Positions 27,253-35,144 of a stretch of 36,173 bases of DNA are shown here, one piece after another. Under the pieces are notes generated by a model. That model was not told where the DNA came from. It did no database searches and saw only the letters and a list, made by a program, of their open reading frames with translations. Made by a program: the position numbers and the translations under genes. Source of the stretch: Flavihumibacter sp. CACIAM 22H1 (GTDB taxonomy: Bacteria; Bacteroidota; Bacteroidia; Chitinophagales; Chitinophagaceae); NCBI RefSeq assembly GCF_001601815.1, contig NZ_LUKG01000006.1, positions 33,914-70,086 of the forward strand, read 5' to 3'. Positions within the stretch are counted from its first letter, which is position 1, and each line of letters opens with the position of its first letter.

Positions 27253-27285
27253 AACCGGTCTGTCTTGGGCAGACCGGTTTTTTTT
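27253..27285 (+). terminator. strong rho-independent terminator after rpsG
   Basis: AACCGGTCTG and CAGACCGGTT form a perfect 10-bp stem around a seven-base TCTTGGG loop, followed by a run of T. It ends the rpsL-rpsG unit. Confidence 0.95.
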
Positions 27286-27352
27286 GTGCCTGTCGGTTAT
27301 ACATATTTCGTACTTTCATCGTCCTATAATAACTACCCAAAAACAGAATGCT

Positions 27353-28234
27353 ATGTCTACCAGAAGAAGCTTCCTGAAGCAGGCTGCCCTGCTTACCCCG
27401 GCTGCTTTAGCCTTACCCGATTTGTTATTTGCAGAGAAAAAGCTACGATCTGTAGGAATTCAATTGTATACATTGAGAGACCTGGTTGCCAAAGACCCCC
27501 GATCTACCATTGAGCAGGTAGCGGCGGCAGGGTATAAGGAGGTGGAATTGTATGGGTTTGGCGGTGGAAAATTCTTTGGAATTCCGGTAGCAGAGCTTGC
27601 TTCTTTTATGTCCAATTTGGGCCTCTCTGTGCCAAGTGGCCATTATATGCCGTCCAAGTTTTTATTCACAGAAGAGGATGCGGGAAAGGCCGAATTAGAG
27701 GAACATATCCAGGCAGCCCTTACTATGAAGAGCAGTTATCTTACCATTCCCTATTTACCCGGAGATAAAAGAGCCAACCTGGATGATTATAAGAAGATTG
27801 CCGCAAAATTGAATATTGCCGGGGAAGCTTGCAAAAAAGCAGGTATTCAGCTGGCTTACCATAACCATGATTTTGAGTTTACCAATCATGGCGGACAAAC
27901 GGGGTACGATCTGATGACTTCAGCAACTGATGCCGACCTGGTTAAATGGGAATTAGACCTCTACTGGGTTGTGTATGCCGGGCTGGATCCGGTTCAGCTC
28001 TTTACAAAATTAAAAGGGCGGGTTCCGATGTGGCATGTAAAGGACATGGATAAAGCCAATCGTTCGCAAAACACCGAAATAGGTAATGGAACGATCGATT
28101 GGAAACGGATTTTTAAGGCCGCTAAAACCTCCGGCTTGAAGCATTTCTTTGTTGAACAGGAAAACAACTATGCACCGGATTATATTAAAAGCATCCAGCG
28201 CAGCATTGGGTTTATTAAAGGAAACCTGGTATAA
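27353..28234 (+). CDS. Tat-exported xylose-isomerase-like TIM-barrel protein
   Basis: A 293-residue sugar isomerase/epimerase-type protein. The N-terminus is a twin-arginine signal (STRRSFLK followed by a hydrophobic stretch ending LLFA), so the folded, probably metal-loaded enzyme is sent to the periplasm. The barrel shows VGIQLYTLRD (about 34-43), YHNHDFEF (about 169-176), WELDLYW (about 199-205), WHVKD (about 227-231) and FVEQEN (about 266-271), the usual positions for metal and substrate ligands. The ORF track begins 90 codons upstream across the rpsG end and its terminator; ATG 27353 is clearly the start. It converges with the ThuA gene of the sugar locus. Confidence 0.88.
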   Translation: MSTRRSFLKQAALLTPAALALPDLLFAEKKLRSVGIQLYTLRDLVAKDPRSTIEQVAAAGYKEVELYGFGGGKFFGIPVAELASFMSNLGLSVPSGHYMPSKFLFTEEDAGKAELEEHIQAALTMKSSYLTIPYLPGDKRANLDDYKKIAAKLNIAGEACKKAGIQLAYHNHDFEFTNHGGQTGYDLMTSATDADLVKWELDLYWVVYAGLDPVQLFTKLKGRVPMWHVKDMDKANRSQNTEIGNGTIDWKRIFKAAKTSGLKHFFVEQENNYAPDYIKSIQRSIGFIKGNLV

Positions 28235-28242
28235 GGTATAAA

Positions 28243-28267
28243 GAAGTGATTCTAACCGAATCACTTC
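28243..28267. terminator. convergent-gene hairpin
   Basis: GAAGTGATTC and GAATCACTTC form a perfect 10-bp stem with a TAACC loop between the convergent TIM-barrel and ThuA genes; the right arm covers the last ThuA codons. The tail after it on the plus strand (TTCATTATTT) has only a modest T content, so termination efficiency may be moderate. Confidence 0.6.
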
Positions 28268-29028
28268 TTCATTATTTCCCGGATTCCATTTTCCACATGC
28301 ATTAGAAACTTCTCATCCTGGTAGGCTTCACTGGTATGGCCGAGGCCGGTATAGAACATTTTTCCCCCATCAAAATCCTGGTACCAGGCAATTGGGTGGT
28401 AAGAGCCCATCTTTCCGCCCTGATAGGATTTTTCATCCAACTCCAGCAACACTTTAATGGCTGGTGATACTGATTTGTAATTGTACCATTCATCTTTATG
28501 GAGCCAGTTGGAACCAAGATGGGCTGTAGCCGGGTGTTTTTCTTTTACCAGGATACTGGCTGTTTGTATAGCCGGATGCGATTCAAAATAACCGCCTATC
28601 AGTTGGTTGTACCAGGGCCATTCATATTCACAATCTGCTGCGGCATGAATACCTGCTACACCGCCGCCACTCCGAACATACTGCTGCAAGGCCGCTTCTT
28701 CGTTTTTGCCAAATACATTGCCAGTGGTATTGAGTAATACTATGGCATGGAATTTCTTTAAATTTTCAGCATTGAAAACCAAACTGTCTTCCGTTGCGGT
28801 AATATCCCAATTATTACGGGCTCCGATTTTCTGAATGGCCTTAATTCCATCCGGAATGGATGCATGGCGAAATCCCCGGGTGGCAGAAAATACCAGTATG
28901 GATTTTCTGCTTTGCTGCACGGTGGTACTGCCGGAACCTATTGCCTTTGGGCTGGGTAGGGGAGCATCCTGCAGTAATAAGGCCGCTGCAAGTACCGGAG
29001 AAAAGAATAGCAGATGCAATGATTTCAT
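28261..29028 (-). CDS. exported ThuA-domain protein
   Basis: A 255-residue ThuA/glutamine-amidotransferase-like protein with an N-terminal signal peptide (LHLLFFSPVLAAALLL). Family blocks are FSATRGFRHASIPDG (about 48-62), NTTGNVF, AGIHAAADCEYEWPWYNQLIGG, the KDEWYNY stretch, SYHPIAWYQ and MFYTGLGHTSEAY. ThuA was first linked to trehalose use in rhizobia, where 3-keto sugars are intermediates; the exact reaction of this exported Bacteroidota type is not established. It is last on the minus-strand sugar operon but sits behind an internal terminator at 29048-29074, so it may also have its own transcription start. Confidence 0.9.
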   Translation of the reverse strand: MKSLHLLFFSPVLAAALLLQDAPLPSPKAIGSGSTTVQQSRKSILVFSATRGFRHASIPDGIKAIQKIGARNNWDITATEDSLVFNAENLKKFHAIVLLNTTGNVFGKNEEAALQQYVRSGGGVAGIHAAADCEYEWPWYNQLIGGYFESHPAIQTASILVKEKHPATAHLGSNWLHKDEWYNYKSVSPAIKVLLELDEKSYQGGKMGSYHPIAWYQDFDGGKMFYTGLGHTSEAYQDEKFLMHVENGIREIMKK

Positions 29029-29047
29029 GATTTCATTGTTTCAGATG

Positions 29048-29074
29048 AAAAAAAGCTGCTTCTTTCGAAGCAGC
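29048..29074 (-). terminator. terminator between the DUF1080 and ThuA genes
   Basis: On the minus strand GCTGCTTC-GAAA-GAAGCAGC is a perfect 8-bp stem with a GAAA tetraloop, followed by seven T. It lies 7 bp after the DUF1080 stop, upstream of thuA. Confidence 0.85.
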
Positions 29075-29080
29075 CTTTCT

Positions 29081-29815
29081 TTATAACTTTCGGATTTTGA
29101 TGTTTTTATACCATACATTGTCGCCATGGTCCTGCAAGGCAATATGACCACTGTGGAAAGTTCCGAAATCTTCCATGTTTCTGAACTTGCTGTTCGCCAG
29201 CAGGTTCTTCCAGTTCTCATCCCAGAGCGTGGTTTTTACAACGGTGGTTCCGTTTAATTTTAATTCCAACTGCCCATCTTTCTGAATAATTTCAGCCAGG
29301 TTCCATTCTCCAACTGGTTTTACTGTTTCTACAGACGATTTAATGATGTCGTATAAATCACCTGCACGGTGTTTTTGAATTTTACCATCATTATGGCCAT
29401 CGTTGTCAAGAACCTGCATTTCCATGCCGGTATGCCAAACATGTTCGTATTTTGAACGGTCGTCTTTAATGTTGAAGATGATACCACTGTTTCCTTTGGG
29501 AGATATTTTCCATTCTACTTTGAAGTGGTAGTTCTCAAAAGCATCGTTGGTTACAATATCACCACCGCCGGACGTTTGCCAGCCAGCTTTATTACTGGCG
29601 TCCAGGTACAAAGTACCATTGGCTACTTTCCAGGCAGCGCCTACTTCATTTTTACCATAGGTATGCCAGCCATTGGTAGTAGTACCGTCAAATAGTAATA
29701 CCCATCCTTCTTTTTTTTCTTTCTTGGAAAGTGTATTATCTGCTGTCAGCTCTTTTGAGCTGGAGCAGGCACCTGAACCAATCAATGCCAAACCAACCAG
29801 GAGTGTGCGGATCAT
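29081..29815 (-). CDS. DUF1080 lipoprotein, 3-keto-disaccharide hydrolase family
   Basis: A 244-residue lipoprotein (lipobox SGAC, acylated Cys at 17) with one DUF1080 (3-keto-disaccharide hydrolase) domain, a jelly-roll glycosidase-like fold. Typical blocks are EGWVLLFDGTTTNGWHTYG, GDIVTNDAFENYHFKVEWKISPKGNSGI, EMQVLDNDGHNDG, VGEWNLAEI and FGTFHSGHIALQDHGD. Members cleave glycosides whose C3 is already oxidised to a ketone. It lies one base before the cytochrome gene's end and would act in the periplasm, after the GMC dehydrogenase. The actual substrate is unknown. Confidence 0.92.
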   Translation of the reverse strand: MIRTLLVGLALIGSGACSSSKELTADNTLSKKEKKEGWVLLFDGTTTNGWHTYGKNEVGAAWKVANGTLYLDASNKAGWQTSGGGDIVTNDAFENYHFKVEWKISPKGNSGIIFNIKDDRSKYEHVWHTGMEMQVLDNDGHNDGKIQKHRAGDLYDIIKSSVETVKPVGEWNLAEIIQKDGQLELKLNGTTVVKTTLWDENWKNLLANSKFRNMEDFGTFHSGHIALQDHGDNVWYKNIKIRKL

Positions 29816-29816
29816 A

Positions 29817-30206
29817 TTACTTGGTTTTTAATGACAGGATATATTTTACCATTGTTTTTGCGTCGTCTTCCGATACCTGCGGGTGCGGGGTCATAGGTAC
29901 TTCTCCCCATACGCCACTGCCACCTTTGATAATTTTTCCGGCCAGTTCTGCAATTGTTGCATCATTTGCCGTGTATTTATTAGCAACATCCTGGTAAGAG
30001 GGGCCAATTGCTTTTTCATTTACTTTATGGCAGGTAAGGCAATCGCTTCCTGCAATCAGTTCAATTCCTTTTTCTTCGTCTGCAGAAGGGCCTGCAGTTG
30101 CCGCCTGTTCTGTAGCCGGAGCATCGGCTTTCTTCTCTTCCGCAGCCTGGTTTCCACAAGCAAAGGCGATGGCGCTAATGCCTGCCAAAATCACATACTT
30201 TTTCAT
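29817..30206 (-). CDS. lipoprotein c-type cytochrome
   Basis: A 129-residue monohaem cytochrome c. The signal ends in a lipobox with Cys17 (AFAC), then comes an Ala/Glu/Lys-rich linker, and the haem-binding CLTCH at residues 56-60. The GEVPMTPHPQVSE stretch supplies the likely axial Met105, as in cytochrome c551/c552 types. It is anchored to the periplasmic face of a membrane and could carry electrons from the GMC dehydrogenase to the respiratory chain, a role that matches its place between the isomerase and DUF1080 genes, 1 and 10 bp away. Confidence 0.93.
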   Translation of the reverse strand: MKKYVILAGISAIAFACGNQAAEEKKADAPATEQAATAGPSADEEKGIELIAGSDCLTCHKVNEKAIGPSYQDVANKYTANDATIAELAGKIIKGGSGVWGEVPMTPHPQVSEDDAKTMVKYILSLKTK

Positions 30207-30216
30207 GTTTGTTTGT

Positions 30217-31272
30217 TTATTGAATACCTAAAATCTTTTTATTGAATGCTTCATCGGATCCGGTTCCGGCAAAATCGTCGAAGGCTTTTTCCGTGACCCG
30301 GATGATATGATCCTGTATAAAGATAGCACCTTCTTTCGCACCATCTTCCGGATGTTTCAGGCAACATTCCCATTCCATAACGGCCCATCCTTTATAATCG
30401 TAGGCAGCCAGTTTGCTGAAGATGCTGCTGAAATCTACCTGTCCGTCTCCCAATGAACGGAATCGTCCGGCCCTGTTAATCCAGCTTTGGTAACCACCAT
30501 ACACCCCCTGTCTTCCTGTGGGGTTAAATTCCGCATCTTTTACATGGAACATGCGGATTCGTTCGTGATAAATATCTATGTAGTCGAGGTAATCGAGGCA
30601 TTGTAATACAAAATGGGAGGGGTCGTATAACAGGCAGGCCCTGGCGTGGTTGTTTACTTCCTTCAGGAACAGCTCATAGGAAACCCCATCGTGCAGGTCT
30701 TCTCCGGGATGTATTTCATAACAAAGGTCTACCCCGTTTTCATCAAAAACATCCAGGATTGGTTTCCATCGTTTTGCCAGCTCCTTAAAACCGGTTTCTA
30801 CCAATCCGGCCGGCCGTTGCGGCCAGGGATAAACGGTATGCCATAGCAAGGAACCACTGAAAGTAGCATGGGCATTCAGTCCCAGGTTCTGCGAAGCTTT
30901 TGCTGCATACTTTAGTTGTTGAACTGCCCATTCGGTACGGGCTGTTGCATTACCATGAACGGCCGCCGGAGCAAATCCGTCAAATAGTTCATTGTAAGCC
31001 GGGTGTACAGCCACCAGCTGTCCTTGTAAATGCGTCGATAATTCTGTTATGGATAGCCCGCATTCTTCTACCGTGCCGCGTATTTCATCGGCATAGGTTT
31101 TACTTTCGGCTGCTTTTTGTAAGTCAATGCATCTTGCATCCCAGGTAGGGATCTGAACGCCTTTAAAGCCGAGTGCTTCTGCCCACAGGCAAATAGACTG
31201 TAGGTTATTAAAGGGGGCCTGATCGCCCAGAAACTGGGCTAAAAATATACCCGGACCTTTTAGTGTTGTCAT
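30217..31272 (-). CDS. sugar phosphate isomerase/epimerase-like TIM-barrel protein
   Basis: A 351-residue AP-endonuclease-2-like TIM-barrel protein without signal peptide, so it should be cytoplasmic. Likely metal ligands are E186 (YEIHPGED), D217 (YDPSHF), H243 (FHVKDAE) and E300 (VMEWE). Enzymes of this superfamily include YcjR, which epimerises 3-keto sugars, and the LgdB-type enzymes of levoglucosan breakdown. The association with a Gfo/Idh/MocA enzyme 39 bp upstream is the same pairing seen in those pathways. The reaction in this organism (isomerisation, epimerisation or elimination) cannot be fixed. Confidence 0.88.
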   Translation of the reverse strand: MTTLKGPGIFLAQFLGDQAPFNNLQSICLWAEALGFKGVQIPTWDARCIDLQKAAESKTYADEIRGTVEECGLSITELSTHLQGQLVAVHPAYNELFDGFAPAAVHGNATARTEWAVQQLKYAAKASQNLGLNAHATFSGSLLWHTVYPWPQRPAGLVETGFKELAKRWKPILDVFDENGVDLCYEIHPGEDLHDGVSYELFLKEVNNHARACLLYDPSHFVLQCLDYLDYIDIYHERIRMFHVKDAEFNPTGRQGVYGGYQSWINRAGRFRSLGDGQVDFSSIFSKLAAYDYKGWAVMEWECCLKHPEDGAKEGAIFIQDHIIRVTEKAFDDFAGTGSDEAFNKKILGIQ

Positions 31273-31289
31273 GGAGGGGTGTTTGTGAA

Positions 31290-31306
31290 TAGTGAATAGT
31301 AAATGG
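31290..31306 (+). repeat. short dispersed repeat copy (17 bp)
   Basis: TAGTGAATAGTAAATGG, identical to the minus strand of 15889-15905. It lies in the 39-bp gap between the isomerase and Gfo/Idh/MocA genes, next to further GTGAAT units (31285-31290 and 31307-31312). Confidence 0.5.
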
Positions 31307-31311
31307 GTGAA

Positions 31312-32469
31312 TCAGAGGGTGGTCCATTTTAATTCGCTCTGGCTGCTTTCCACCACTTTTTCGATGAATAGCATGCCCCGGATTCCGGCATCAATACCCG
31401 GAAAATCGAGCCACTCCTGTTTGGGTTCGGTTTCATTGAGTCGGCATTGTAAAGTAAATGCAAAGTTCCGGTAGATATTGGCAAAAGCTTCCAGGTATCC
31501 CTCCGGATGCCCCGGAGGCGTTCGGGTTCCCAATTGAGCAAAACTGCTGAGGTAGGGAGAACCGGCCCGGTATACCTGGGTAGGTTCGTGTAACCATTTT
31601 ACCAGAAGGGTATTGGCATCTTCCTGTTTCCATTCAATGCCACCTTTTTCTCCATACACACGGATCTTCAGGTTATTTTCTTCACCTGCTGCAACCTGCG
31701 TGGCAAATAGGTTGCCGGTTACGCCATTTTCCATCCGCAGTAATACAGAACCATCATCATCCAGCAATCTGCCTGGTACGGTTATCTGCAGGTCAGCACA
31801 AATAGCTTCTACTTTCAAACCGGTTACATATTCTGCCATATTGAACGCATGGGTGCCAATATCACCCATGCAGCCCGAAATTCCACTACGTTTGGGGTCC
31901 GTTCTCCAGGCAGCCTGCTTATAGTTACTACCTTCTCTAAATTCGGTTAACCATCCCTGTGGGTATTCAACATACACTTTGCGAAGTTTCCCGATTTTTC
32001 CGGCTGCCAGTAATTGCCGGGCTTCCTTGATCATAGGATAACCGGTATAGGTATGTGTAAGACAAAACAGTGCGCCGGTTTTTTCGATCACCTGTTTCAG
32101 TTCCACTGCCTCTGCATAGGTGAACGTGACAGGCTTATCCAAAACCACATGAAAACCGTTTTCCATGGCTAGTTTGGCCGGCCCGAAATGCATATGATTG
32201 GGCGTTACTATAGCTATGAAATCCATTCGCTGATCCGCGGGTAATTCCTTTTCTGTGCGGATCATTTCTTCGTAAGAGGCATAACTGCGAATAGCTGGTA
32301 AGCGCAGGGCTGCGCCAGTTGCTTTGGATTTTTCCGCACTGCTGCTGAAGGCTCCGCATACCAACTCAATTTCACCATCGAGCCAGGCTGCCATGCGATG
32401 AACAGCGCCAATAAAAGCATCCAGGCTGCCACCTACCATGCCCATTCGTAATTTTCTTGCAATCGCCAT
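31312..32469 (-). CDS. Gfo/Idh/MocA-family oxidoreductase
   Basis: A 385-residue NAD(P)-dependent sugar oxidoreductase without an export signal. The Rossmann start is RMGMVGGSLDAFIGAVH, the AIVTPNHMHFGPA strand-loop follows, then the family lysine in VVLDKPVTFT, and the GDIGTHAFNMAEYVTG helix carrying the second catalytic His. Related enzymes oxidise glucosides at C3 (E. coli YcjS) or reduce and oxidise inositols. It lies between the dehydrogenase pair and the isomerase in the operon, suggesting action on a 3-keto sugar after uptake. Substrate unknown. Confidence 0.92.
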   Translation of the reverse strand: MAIARKLRMGMVGGSLDAFIGAVHRMAAWLDGEIELVCGAFSSSAEKSKATGAALRLPAIRSYASYEEMIRTEKELPADQRMDFIAIVTPNHMHFGPAKLAMENGFHVVLDKPVTFTYAEAVELKQVIEKTGALFCLTHTYTGYPMIKEARQLLAAGKIGKLRKVYVEYPQGWLTEFREGSNYKQAAWRTDPKRSGISGCMGDIGTHAFNMAEYVTGLKVEAICADLQITVPGRLLDDDGSVLLRMENGVTGNLFATQVAAGEENNLKIRVYGEKGGIEWKQEDANTLLVKWLHEPTQVYRAGSPYLSSFAQLGTRTPPGHPEGYLEAFANIYRNFAFTLQCRLNETEPKQEWLDFPGIDAGIRGMLFIEKVVESSQSELKWTTL

Positions 32470-32499
32470 GTAATCGTATTTAATTAACGGATCGTCTTT

Positions 32500-33159
32500 T
32501 TATTTATAACTGACGCATTCCTTGTTTTCTTTTTCGGTGTAGGCCAGGTTGTATTGTTTCAATACGTCTTCTGGCACTCCATTCCACTGGTTGGGTTTAT
32601 TACCTGCGTAACCGATGTCCTTAACACCGATTTCTGAGGTATAAAAACCGGTACAGGTAAGGTCTCGCATCAGGTTGAAAAAATTTACCCCGGGCCTCAT
32701 TTCTGCTTTTGCTTTATTAGGATATGCTATCTGATCTACCATGGCAATCCGTTGTTGCTCACTGCAATCCTTAAACGATTTTTCAAATTGGCGAAGGCAT
32801 TGTAAATCAAGCCAACGCAAGCCTCCCCGCATAGGGGTTTGATGCTCGGGCATATCCTTAACAATGAATTCTATAAAATCAGGCACTTTAGCATCTGTTG
32901 CGCTGCCGCTGACTTCGTCTTTCGGAATAATGATATCGGCAAGAAGGGCGATCGTTGCCATTTCGTGTGCATTAAAATATTTTTCCGCGTTGATTTTATT
33001 GAAATGCTCGGTTTCCTCCGGCATCCGGTCAATTTTGCCTGTAGTTCCTTCGGTTTTGGCGGGTTCGGCTTTTTTGTCTGTTTCTTTACAGGCATCCAGC
33101 AGAAGTCCGGTAGAAATGGTTCCCAGTGCAATTGCTTTGAGTGATTTTCTTCTGTCCAT
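32500..33159 (-). CDS. gluconate 2-dehydrogenase subunit 3-like (hitch-hiker) protein
   Basis: A 219-residue small subunit of a membrane-associated sugar dehydrogenase. The N-terminus has a twin arginine (MDRRKSLKAI), a hydrophobic stretch and a lipobox-like LLDAC with Cys24, so it is likely Tat-exported and lipid-anchored. The folded part contains FNAHEMATIALLADIIIPKDEVSGSA, characteristic of the family, and FNLMRDLTCTGFYTSEIG. In related glucoside 3-dehydrogenases and FAD-glucose dehydrogenases this subunit carries the signal that exports the catalytic GMC partner, which has none. It lies 12 bp after the GMC gene. Confidence 0.92.
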   Translation of the reverse strand: MDRRKSLKAIALGTISTGLLLDACKETDKKAEPAKTEGTTGKIDRMPEETEHFNKINAEKYFNAHEMATIALLADIIIPKDEVSGSATDAKVPDFIEFIVKDMPEHQTPMRGGLRWLDLQCLRQFEKSFKDCSEQQRIAMVDQIAYPNKAKAEMRPGVNFFNLMRDLTCTGFYTSEIGVKDIGYAGNKPNQWNGVPEDVLKQYNLAYTEKENKECVSYK

Positions 33160-33171
33160 ATCAGGGGAATT

Positions 33172-34911
33172 TTACAGGTTATTCTTTTTAAGCTGATCAA
33201 CAATATAGTCGCTGGCGCGCATGGACAAGGCCAGGATTGTCCAGGTTATGTTTTTATCGGCCTGTGACACAAAGGGGGCGCCGTCTACTACAAACAGGTT
33301 TTTGCAATCATGCGCCTGGTTCCATTTGTTGAGGGCAGAGTTTTTCGGATCGTTGCCCATTCTTGCGGTACCTGCTTCATGAATGATTTTTCCCGGCGCG
33401 TGCAGGCCGTAATTATTTTCCGGACCATCGTCGCCTCCCCAGGTAATAATGGCTCCCATGGAGTGCATAATTTCCTTAAAGGTTTCCTTCATGTGTTTTG
33501 CCTGATTGATTTCATGCTCGCTCCATTTTACATTGAATTTCAGCACAGGAATACCGTATTTATCCACCACATTTGGATCAATTTCGCAATTGTTATGACG
33601 GAAGGCAACGGCTTCTCCACGACCTGCCATTCCGATGGATGCACCATAGAAAAAGCGCTGGTCTTCTTTCAACGAAGCACCATAGCCACCTGCTTCTTTT
33701 TGTTTTCCGTGTACAAGGAATTTTCCATTCATGCTCTGAATACCCATACCAAACCCATAAGCAGGTTGTCCTTGTCCGCCCCAGTATTCGATGTGGTATC
33801 CCCGGGGAAAATCCAGTTTTTTGTTATCCAGCCACCAGGGAGAATATACGTGCATACCGCCCACACCGTCTTCGTTGTAGCGTTTCCGATCAAAGAGCTG
33901 TGGTAATACACCACCCATGTCTGCACCGGTAGAATCGTGCAGGTATCTTCCTACTACATCCGAGGAGTTTGCCAGTCCGTTCGGATGGCGTTGCGATTTC
34001 GAGTTCAGCATCAGTCGGGCACTTTCACAGGCACTGGCTGCCAGTACCACTACCCGGCCATTTACCTGGTATTCCATCATATCATCCTTACTCACGTAGG
34101 AAATGCCGGTCGCCAGTCCCTCTTTGTCGGTAAGTACTTCCCTTGCCATGGCATTGGGTATTACGTCAATATTACCCGTTTCAAGCGCTGGTTTTACCAA
34201 TACGGAAGAGGAAGAGAAGTCGGCATATACCTGGCATCCGCGTCCACACTGGCCACAATAGAAGCAGGCGCCTCTTTTATCATTAATAGGTTTGGTAAGC
34301 ATAGACATCCGCGAAGGGATTACCCGAACGCCTGCTTTGGTTGCGGCATTTTTTATAAACAGTTCATGCAGCCGGGGTTTGGGAGGCGGAAGGAAAACGC
34401 CGTCCGGATCATTATCCAGTCCCTCGTTGGTACCGAATACACCAATCAGTTCGTCTACCCGGTCATAATAGGGCTTAATATCATCATAACTGATGGGCCA
34501 GTCTTCTCCCAAACCATCGATACTTCTTCGTTTAAAATCCTTCGGTCCGAACCGAAGCGAAATTCTGCCCCAGTGGTTGGTGCGGCCACCCAGCATTCTG
34601 GCTCTGAACCAGTCCCATTGGGTACCCGCTGCCTTGGTATAGGGTTCGCCATCAATATCCCATCCCCAGTAACAGGCATCAAAATCGCCGAAGGGGCGAA
34701 AACGTGTTGCTGCGCCCCGGCGCGGAGACTCCCAGGGATTTTTTAACTGAGTTATATTTTTGGCAGGATCGTATAATGGCCCTGCTTCCAGTAAACAAAC
34801 TTTCAATCCGGCTTTGGCCAGCATGTAAGCAGCCATTCCGCCGCCGGCACCTGAACCAACAATAACCACATCGTATTTTACCGTTTGTTTTTTAATCTGT
34901 AATTCGCCCAT
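33172..34911 (-). CDS. GMC-family FAD-dependent sugar dehydrogenase, catalytic subunit
   Basis: A 579-residue flavoprotein. The FAD-binding Rossmann motif is [16 protein letters not shown], followed by LEAGP and the second FAD region [12 protein letters not shown] (about 105-116). An unusual cysteine set, C216-C219-C222-C226 in [11 protein letters not shown], resembles the Fe-S or electron-exit cluster of glucose and glucoside dehydrogenases. The C-terminal HEAGTARMG (H511) and NITWTI (N554) supply the usual active-site His-Asn. It has no signal peptide and is followed by the Tat-bearing small subunit. With the cytochrome it would oxidise a glycoside, probably at C3, in the periplasm. It heads the minus-strand operon, divergent from the MFS gene. 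Confidence 0.93.
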   Translation of the reverse strand: MGELQIKKQTVKYDVVIVGSGAGGGMAAYMLAKAGLKVCLLEAGPLYDPAKNITQLKNPWESPRRGAATRFRPFGDFDACYWGWDIDGEPYTKAAGTQWDWFRARMLGGRTNHWGRISLRFGPKDFKRRSIDGLGEDWPISYDDIKPYYDRVDELIGVFGTNEGLDNDPDGVFLPPPKPRLHELFIKNAATKAGVRVIPSRMSMLTKPINDKRGACFYCGQCGRGCQVYADFSSSSVLVKPALETGNIDVIPNAMAREVLTDKEGLATGISYVSKDDMMEYQVNGRVVVLAASACESARLMLNSKSQRHPNGLANSSDVVGRYLHDSTGADMGGVLPQLFDRKRYNEDGVGGMHVYSPWWLDNKKLDFPRGYHIEYWGGQGQPAYGFGMGIQSMNGKFLVHGKQKEAGGYGASLKEDQRFFYGASIGMAGRGEAVAFRHNNCEIDPNVVDKYGIPVLKFNVKWSEHEINQAKHMKETFKEIMHSMGAIITWGGDDGPENNYGLHAPGKIIHEAGTARMGNDPKNSALNKWNQAHDCKNLFVVDGAPFVSQADKNITWTILALSMRASDYIVDQLKKNNL

Positions 34912-35023
34912 TGTTTGCTTGCAATTTGAATTAAGTAGGAGGGTTAAAATTAGGGGATAAAACCAAAAGCGGCCTGAAAATACGGAGGGATTTGGATACT
35001 TTAATCATCTGTTTTGGATATGA

Positions 35024-35031
35024 TAAATTTG
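35024..35031 (+). promoter_or_regulatory. -7 box TAAATTTG upstream of MFS gene
   Basis: Exact match to TAnnTTTG in the 233-bp divergent region (34912-35144), about 114 bp before ATG 35145. No TTTG at the ideal distance was found. No exact -7 box was found for the minus-strand GMC gene. Apart from the two palindromic motifs listed separately, I see nothing else in this region. Confidence 0.35.
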
Positions 35032-35037
35032 TTTAAC

Positions 35038-35051
35038 CTAACAACTGTTAT
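35038..35051. promoter_or_regulatory. imperfect palindrome related to the ilvE-region one
   Basis: CTAACAACTGTTAT matches 12 of 14 bases of the palindrome at 25149-25162; the arms TAACA/TGTTA are intact. It lies immediately after the -7 box at 35024-35031, where a repressor could block transcription of the MFS gene. Confidence 0.3.
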
Positions 35052-35103
35052 TTCCTTTTTTTTAACCATTGGCCGATTCCCTGATTGAAATATCCATGAA
35101 AGC

Positions 35104-35115
35104 CATAAATTTATG
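35104..35115. promoter_or_regulatory. 12-bp AT-rich palindrome
   Basis: CATAAATTTATG is a perfect palindrome 29 bp before the MFS start codon. It may be an operator, but palindromes of this base composition also arise by chance. Confidence 0.2.
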
Positions 35116-35144
35116 ACTGCTCTATAGTTAATAACCTTAATGAT

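Noticed and set aside
27083-27352. 90-codon N-terminal extension of the Tat TIM-barrel gene
   Set aside because: It runs through the end of rpsG and its terminator; the twin-arginine signal begins at ATG 27353.
33937-34746. 269-codon plus-strand ORF opposite the GMC gene
   Set aside because: Antisense shadow of a clear flavoprotein gene with no recognisable domain.
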